From Paenibacillus elgii NBRC 100335 (GTDB lineage Bacteria; Bacillota; Bacilli; Paenibacillales; NBRC-103111), in the NCBI RefSeq assembly GCF_004000865.1, contig NZ_BIMB01000061.1:1-43226 (forward strand): a stretch of DNA of 43,226 nucleotides, given 5' to 3'. The translations under genes were made by a program, and so were the position numbers. Below, piece by piece: positions 40,524-43,226 of the stretch. Below the pieces are notes generated by a model. It saw nothing but the letters and a program-made list of their open reading frames with translations. It was not told the origin of the DNA and did no database searches. How positions within the stretch are numbered: the stretch's first letter is position 1; each line of letters begins with the position of its first letter.

Positions 40524-41132
40524 ATGAAAAAGCTCACAAGGTACCCTTCCTACGATGTCATGCACGAAAAAGACGCTTGGGACGATCATACCCAGCGAAT
40601 CGTGCTTTCCCGGCTGCACACGACCGGCGATTATGTGTTCCTGACGACCGTCGAGTCTGAACATTTGCGGGCCTGGTGCTCTCTCTTGGTTGATGACGAA
40701 CGTCCGGACATCATCCAGTTTGTAGTGGATCATATCGATCGGACACTGGCAGGCGGACAAGAAAGCCAGCGTAAAAGCGGTGAGCCTGAGGCAGCCGTAC
40801 TGGTGCGCGAAGGGCTTCATGCCTTGGATGTCGCCTGTCAAACGATCCATACCGAGCGCTTCTTTCACCTTCAATCGAAGCAAAAAAAGCAGCTCATGCT
40901 CGATGTCAGCCGCAATCAAGCGGTGCCTCTCGAAGTATGGCAGCACGTGCCGCAGGCCGCATTGTTCAAGAAATTGCTGAACCTCACAGTCGAAGCTTAT
41001 TATTCTCACCCTGAAATATGGTCGGAGATCGGATACGGAGGTCCCGCTTATCCGCGCGGTTATGTACGTATGCATCCGGGACAGCTTGATCCATGGGAGC
41101 CCAAGGAGGAGAAACAGCAGCATGAAGCGTAA
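40524..41132 (+). CDS. Gluconate 2-dehydrogenase subunit 3-like protein
   Basis: 202 aa, resembling the small (gamma, subunit 3) component of membrane-bound FAD-dependent gluconate and glucose dehydrogenases. The C-terminal motif with EIGYGGPAYPRGYVRMHPG and DPWEP is characteristic. No Sec or Tat signal is seen, unlike Gram-negative members, so it may be cytoplasmic or peripheral. ATG 40524 with a GGAGG SD. The last 11 nt overlap the GMC flavoprotein gene, which fits a two-subunit enzyme. Confidence 0.8.
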   Translation: MKKLTRYPSYDVMHEKDAWDDHTQRIVLSRLHTTGDYVFLTTVESEHLRAWCSLLVDDERPDIIQFVVDHIDRTLAGGQESQRKSGEPEAAVLVREGLHALDVACQTIHTERFFHLQSKQKKQLMLDVSRNQAVPLEVWQHVPQAALFKKLLNLTVEAYYSHPEIWSEIGYGGPAYPRGYVRMHPGQLDPWEPKEEKQQHEA

Positions 41133-42696
41133 ATATGAGGGCGAGACGGTCGATGTTGTCATTGTGGGAGCCGGGGCGGCGGGTGGCGTACTGGCCAAAG
41201 AACTGAGCGAAGCCGGGATGAGCGTCGTCGTACTGGAAGCCGGACCGTTCCGGGACCCGCAGCATGATTTTGCCAGTGATGAACTGGCTATGCAGAGCTT
41301 GGGCTGGCAGGAGGCGCGAATCGTGGATGGTCATGACCCGCTGCAAATGGGGCATAACAATTCCGGCTGGGGCGTTGGCGGAGGAACGACGCATTTTACC
41401 GGCGTCTTTTTGCGTCTTCATGAAAGCGATTTTCGAATCAAAACGCTCGATGGCGTCGGAGAAGATTGGCCGATCGGCTATTCCGATCTTGAACCTTACT
41501 ATACCAAGATCGAGAAGGAAATCGCCGTCTCGGGCCCAAAACTTTTCCCTTGGGGCGAATTTCACGGCCCCTATCCTTATCCCGAACGCGATCCGATCAG
41601 CCCGAACGCGCAGGTATTTGCCAGAGGCTGCGAAAAGCTCGGCATTCGCTGGGTTGTCAGTCCGCTGGCCATATTGTCCGCGCCCTTCGAAGACCGCCCG
41701 CCCTGCATCAATCGCGGTTTTTGCAACCAAGGCTGTATGCCAAACGCCAAATTCAGCACCCTGATTGTTCATATTCCCAAAGCGATTGAAGCCGGTGCGG
41801 AAGTGCTGGCCGATTGCAGAGTGACCCAAGTAAATACGGACGAGAGCGGCCGGGCCACAGGAGTGACATTTGTTCATAACGATGTGACCTATGAGCAGCG
41901 GGCGCGGCTGGTCATTTTGTCCGCCTATGTCGTAGAAACTCCGCGCTTACTCCTGAATTCAGCCAACAGCCGGTTTCCAAACGGACTTGCCAACAGCAGC
42001 GGATGGGTCGGAAAAGCGTTCATGACCCACAGCAGCCACGATGTCTATGCGCGATTCGAAGAGGAGGTCCGCCTGTATAAAGGAACGCCGGTGCTTGCGA
42101 CGACGCAGGACTTTTACGGTACTTCCCCCGAACGCGATTTTGCCCGCGGCTATACGCTGCACGCCCACGGGGTCAGGCCCGTGAGCTTTGCTAACGGGAT
42201 TACCCAATCAGGTAAGAACGGTCCGATTTGGGGGACACGTTTGCGGGAAGTGGTACTCGACTACAATTACTTCGGACGAGTTACTTTGGTCGGGGAAGTG
42301 CTCCCGAACCCGGACAACGCCATTACCCTCAGCGATGAAAAGGATGCTTTCGGCATGCCTCGCGCGAAAGTCACTTTCAGCTATGGGGAAAACGACAACC
42401 GGCTTATCCAGCATGCGACCGGAACGATGAGCGAAATTTTAAGCGCCGCGGGCGGCAAACCCGAATTCATTGTCCCCGATACGGCTCATTTAATGGGAGG
42501 CTGCCGTATGGGCAACGATCCCGAGACGTCCGTCGTCAACTCCTACGGGCAAACGCACGATATTCCGAATCTATTTATATGCGACGCCAGTATATTCGTA
42601 ACGTCCGGAGGCGGTAATCCGACCAATACGGTCATGGCACTAGCAGCCCGTTCTGCCGATTATATCAAGGCGACCATGAAGCGAATGGAACTGTAG
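41122..42696 (+). CDS. GMC-family FAD oxidoreductase (gluconate/glucose dehydrogenase large-subunit-like)
   Basis: 524 aa. FAD-binding VVIVGAGAAGGVLAKEL at 12-28 with the end-of-strand acid in VVLEAG (37-41), the FAD-loop NNSGWGVGGGTTHFTGV (79-95), the catalytic His456 in AHLMGGCRMG, and GGGNPTNTVMALAAR at 496-510, in the order of GMC dehydrogenases. A Cys cluster Cys195-N5-Cys201-N3-Cys205 (CINRGFCNQGC) could bind an Fe-S cluster. No signal peptide. Start ATG 41122, overlapping the small-subunit gene by 11 nt; SD AAGGAGG is rather far (12 nt). Likely oxidises a hydroxyl of a polyol or sugar acid and passes electrons to the membrane. Confidence 0.88.
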   Translation: MKRKYEGETVDVVIVGAGAAGGVLAKELSEAGMSVVVLEAGPFRDPQHDFASDELAMQSLGWQEARIVDGHDPLQMGHNNSGWGVGGGTTHFTGVFLRLHESDFRIKTLDGVGEDWPIGYSDLEPYYTKIEKEIAVSGPKLFPWGEFHGPYPYPERDPISPNAQVFARGCEKLGIRWVVSPLAILSAPFEDRPPCINRGFCNQGCMPNAKFSTLIVHIPKAIEAGAEVLADCRVTQVNTDESGRATGVTFVHNDVTYEQRARLVILSAYVVETPRLLLNSANSRFPNGLANSSGWVGKAFMTHSSHDVYARFEEEVRLYKGTPVLATTQDFYGTSPERDFARGYTLHAHGVRPVSFANGITQSGKNGPIWGTRLREVVLDYNYFGRVTLVGEVLPNPDNAITLSDEKDAFGMPRAKVTFSYGENDNRLIQHATGTMSEILSAAGGKPEFIVPDTAHLMGGCRMGNDPETSVVNSYGQTHDIPNLFICDASIFVTSGGGNPTNTVMALAARSADYIKATMKRMEL

Positions 42697-42770
42697 ACTA
42701 TACCTTGCCCATCCTTTACGGTAAAATAACCACATGCTGTGTTATACAAGCTACTAAGGAGGGAAAACCG

Positions 42771-43079
42771 TTGGCTATAGTCGAAGTAACCGTTATTCCC
42801 ATCGGAACCGCAACGACCAGCTTAAGCGGATATGTCGCCGATCTGCACCGCTTGCTGGAACAAGCTCCGGAACCGATTCAATTCCAAATGACGCCGATGA
42901 GCACCATTATCGAAGGAGAGCTACAAGATTTATTTCAGGTGCTTCAGCGTCTGCACGAAGCCCCGTTCCAGCATGGAGCCCAACGGGTCTCTACATCGAT
43001 CAAAATCGACGACCGCCGTGACAAGAACGCCTCGATGGAGCAAAAACTTCGCTCCGTCCGCGACAAACTTCAGTCGTGA
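42771..43079 (+). CDS. Thiamine-binding-fold protein (MTH1187/YkoF family)
   Basis: 102 aa, ferredoxin-like small protein: VEVTVIPIGTATTSLSGYVADLH at the start, then MTPMSTIIEGELQDLFQVLQRLHEAPF and RVSTSIKIDDRRD, the family pattern. Members bind thiamine or related pyrimidines; the exact role is unknown. TTG start at 42771 with AAGGAGGG 7 nt upstream; the frame opens 22 codons earlier without a site. It follows the GMC gene by 74 bp, with an extended -10-like TGTTATACA (about 42739-42747), so it may be a separate unit. Confidence 0.83.
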   Translation: MAIVEVTVIPIGTATTSLSGYVADLHRLLEQAPEPIQFQMTPMSTIIEGELQDLFQVLQRLHEAPFQHGAQRVSTSIKIDDRRDKNASMEQKLRSVRDKLQS

Positions 43080-43101
43080 AGTAAAAAAGTATGTACAATG
43101 C

Positions 43102-43128
43102 AAAAAAGAGACCCTTTGAGGTCTCTTT
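43102..43128 (-). terminator. Terminator of tRNA-Lys (possibly bidirectional)
   Basis: AAAGAGACC (43105-43113) / GGTCTCTTT (43120-43128) with a 6-nt loop. Followed on the minus strand by T6 (A43102-43107), it ends the tRNA unit; it could also stop the plus-strand gene just upstream. Confidence 0.8.
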
Positions 43129-43142
43129 ACTTGTCACCTAAA

Positions 43143-43218
43143 TGGTGAGCCATGTAGGACTCGAACCTACGACACCCTGATTAAAAGTCAGGTGCTCTAC
43201 CAACTGAGCTAATGGCTC
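43143..43218 (-). tRNA. tRNA-Lys (anticodon TTT)
   Basis: 76 nt with encoded CCA. Acceptor GAGCCAT / ATGGCTC, D-arm AGCTCAGTTGGTAGAGCA, anticodon loop CTTTTAA in stem CTGA / TCAG, T-arm GTAGG-TTCGAGT-CCTAC. The promoter would lie beyond the window end. Confidence 0.97.
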
Positions 43219-43226
43219 GTAAGAAT

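Overview
The window is a moderately GC-rich stretch of a Firmicutes chromosome, most likely Paenibacillaceae. Three things support this: the gene order matches the Bacillus subtilis hprK-lgt-ppaX-yvoF-his, trxB-rapZ-glmR-whiA-crh and cggR-gapA-pgk-tpiA-gpmI-eno-secG-est-rnr neighbourhoods; there is a copper-amine-oxidase-N 'stalk' secreted protein, common in Paenibacillus; and strong Shine-Dalgarno (SD) sequences are used with many TTG/GTG starts. No phage, insertion sequence or CRISPR array was seen.

Layout. Bases 1-4316 (minus strand) carry rnr (3' end cut by the window), a carboxylesterase, secG and a small M50-like membrane protein. Bases 4563-11790 (minus) are the glycolytic operon cggR-gapA-pgk-tpiA-gpmI-eno, with a recognisable CggR operator and promoter. 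tRNA-Arg(CCG) and clpP (CtsR box on its -35) are on the plus strand at 12.0-12.9 kb. From 13.0 to 24.7 kb (minus) come a secreted stalk protein, a Crh/HPr-type protein with His15, whiA, glmR, rapZ, a ROK glucokinase, trxB, a TPR/HTH protein, a second-type PRPP synthetase and hisJ. Bases 24.8-31.5 kb are the his operon hisZGDBHAF-hisIE. A small type I toxin-antitoxin locus lies at 31.65-31.99 kb. Bases 32.0-38.6 kb (minus) carry yvoF, ppaX, lgt, hprK, a LysR regulator, an MsmX/UgpC-type ATPase and a CdaR/PucR-type regulator. Bases 38.85-42.7 kb (plus) form a four-gene operon: LarA-like nickel enzyme, membrane protein, gluconate-dehydrogenase-subunit-3-like protein and GMC flavoprotein. A thiamine-binding-family protein and tRNA-Lys(UUU) close the window.

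How the genes work together. HPr kinase, the HPr/Crh protein, CggR, glucokinase, GlmR and RapZ all deal with carbon flux and its signalling, next to the glycolytic genes. PRPP synthetase supplies the his operon immediately upstream of it. The plus-strand LarA/GMC operon, divergent from a CdaR-type regulator, looks like a 2-hydroxyacid or sugar-acid pathway of unknown substrate.

Most notable non-gene content. (1) A dispersed ~100-bp element in three copies (4389-4485, 18475-18581, 9489-9600 inverted). It has three nested helices whose sequences change but whose pairing is kept, around a conserved single-stranded core. (2) The type I toxin-antitoxin locus, with convergent consensus promoters, an SD-sequestering hairpin and an 11-nt complementarity between the ends of the toxin mRNA. 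(3) A probable AUU start codon on the larA-like gene.
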